Position numbers and translations under genes: made by a program. DNA of 59,909 nucleotides from a virus. The first letter of the stretch is position 1; every line of letters starts with the position of its first letter. Location of the stretch: positions 1 through 59,909 of IMG/VR virus record IMGVR_UViG_3300017917_004872. One strand, given 5' to 3'. The notes under the pieces were generated by a model that made no database searches, was not told where the DNA came from, and was given only the letters and a program-made list of their open reading frames with translations. This document shows, piece by piece, positions 59,247 through 59,909 of the stretch.

Positions 59247-59909
59247 TCAAGTCCTCTTGGTAAACTTATCAAGCATGATCTCAGCAGATTTTTTATATTC
59301 TGTGTTATGACTTATATCGTATCGTTTCAATCTTTTCAGAAACCATGATCTTGCTTCGTGAAGATCATGATCAAATAAATAAAATAAATTGGCTTCGTGG
59401 TCTAATCCACATATATTAAGAATTTTATCTAAACTGTAATTTGAAATTTGTTTTGGTGCGTAATCTAAAGTTTTAACTTTTTCAACAAAACTAATTAAAA
59501 TAATTATAAAATTTTTAATAGTAGCTGGTGTTAGAGTACCTTCAGGAAATCTAAATTCAATTGTTTTCCTTTTGAAATTAGGCTTTTTCAAACTTACATA
59601 ATAGTTCAAAATATTCAGTGAATATCTTTTCTCAGCAGCGTTTCTTATATTTGCAACTAAAGGTATAAATCTTTCATAAATTTCTTTAGAAGTATTAAAT
59701 TTTGTTTTATATTTAATTTTTGATTTCAGTCGCTTGCAATATGAATTAAATTTTCTTCTCTCTGGTACTGAAGAAAAAAATGCTTCTTCAATACACAACC
59801 AATGACCAATTAAGTTGCCCATCATTTGTTCAGTAAAATCAGACACATCAATATGAACATGAAATCCGCAATTATGATTTACTTTAACTCCAATCTTTTT
59901 AATTTCTCC
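59247..59909 (-). CDS. Putative amidoligase (5' end outside window)
   Basis: The frame is open to the right edge and reads ...VNHNCGFHVHIDVSDFT there, the CGxHVHxD motif of the amidoligase (glutamine-synthetase-like, ATP-grasp-free) family. KTIEFRFPEGTLTP is the second family motif, lying about 90 residues later. Such enzymes form amide or peptide bonds and in phages often pair with GGCT or papain-like amidases, both of which occur in this window. A GTG at 59846 is not the real start. C-terminus helical. Confidence 0.82.
   Translation of the reverse strand, partial: GEIKKIGVKVNHNCGFHVHIDVSDFTEQMMGNLIGHWLCIEEAFFSSVPERRKFNSYCKRLKSKIKYKTKFNTSKEIYERFIPLVANIRNAAEKRYSLNILNYYVSLKKPNFKRKTIEFRFPEGTLTPATIKNFIIILISFVEKVKTLDYAPKQISNYSLDKILNICGLDHEANLFYLFDHDLHEARSWFLKRLKRYDISHNTEYKKSAEIMLDKFTKRT

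Overview
The window reads as a piece of a large, AT-rich, tailed-phage (jumbo-phage-like) genome. Reasons: densely packed genes on both strands with tiny gaps and many ATGA or TAATG junctions; repetitive tail-fibre genes; small phage-specific families (Gp88-like, DUF3008-like, DUF5856-like, DUF5872-like, phage nucleotidyltransferase); a tRNA gene; T4-like TATAAATA/AATAAATA boxes; and no ribosomal or core-metabolism operons. The host cannot be named from the sequence. No terminase, capsid or polymerase gene is in view, so 'phage' is an inference from content.

Layout. 1-4.1 kb: a UvrD/Rep-type helicase cut by the left edge, a putative metallopeptidase, a papain-like amidase. 4.2-17.6 kb: virion fibre module, with four proteins built from Ser/Gly-rich decapeptide repeats (two carry N-terminal LamG-like lectin domains), a small coat-like protein and one GC-richer gene inserted like a moron. 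17.6-32.2 kb: a glycan-assembly island, first rightward then leftward, with eight glycosyltransferase genes alternating with seven methyltransferase genes (nine MTase domains) plus a sugar epimerase. 32.3-36.4 kb: RuvB-like AAA+ ATPase, SNF2-type helicase, Gp88-like protein. 36.7-37.1 kb: a tRNA-Ile(UAU) gene interrupted by a group I intron, with its own promoter and terminator. 37.1-50 kb: more sugar chemistry (reversibly-glycosylated-polypeptide-like protein, GDP-L-fucose synthase, fucosyltransferase-like protein, sulfotransferase, GT9-like protein, 2OG-Fe(II) oxygenase), GMP reductase, HNH nuclease, C5 cytosine methyltransferase and small phage proteins. 50-59.9 kb: an intein-split DUF5872-like protein, GGCT-like protein, ClpX, CsrA, ParB-like protein, GT2, HNH nuclease, PduO-type cobalamin adenosyltransferase, zinc-ribbon proteins and an amidoligase cut by the right edge.

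How the genes may work together. The fibre genes, with hundreds of Ser/Thr-Gly positions, sit directly upstream of a large glycosyltransferase/methyltransferase set. A second cluster could add fucose, arabinofuranose-type sugars and sulfate. I infer a phage-encoded system that builds decorated (O-methylated, perhaps fucosylated and sulfated) glycans, either on the fibres or on the host surface. Host-take-over functions are suggested by CsrA, ClpX, ParB-like and the DNA methyltransferase; nucleotide and cofactor supply by GMP reductase and the cobalamin adenosyltransferase.

The most striking signals beyond gene content are: the split tRNA, the 138-residue mini-intein at the Ser of a conserved VYPSAYAN motif, a Cys-rich metallothionein-like peptide with its own internal start, an AATAAATA box at a fixed 4-5 nt before several start codons that lack Shine-Dalgarno sequences (possible leaderless late mRNAs), and a shared T4-like capsid-targeting-type N-terminus on several small proteins.
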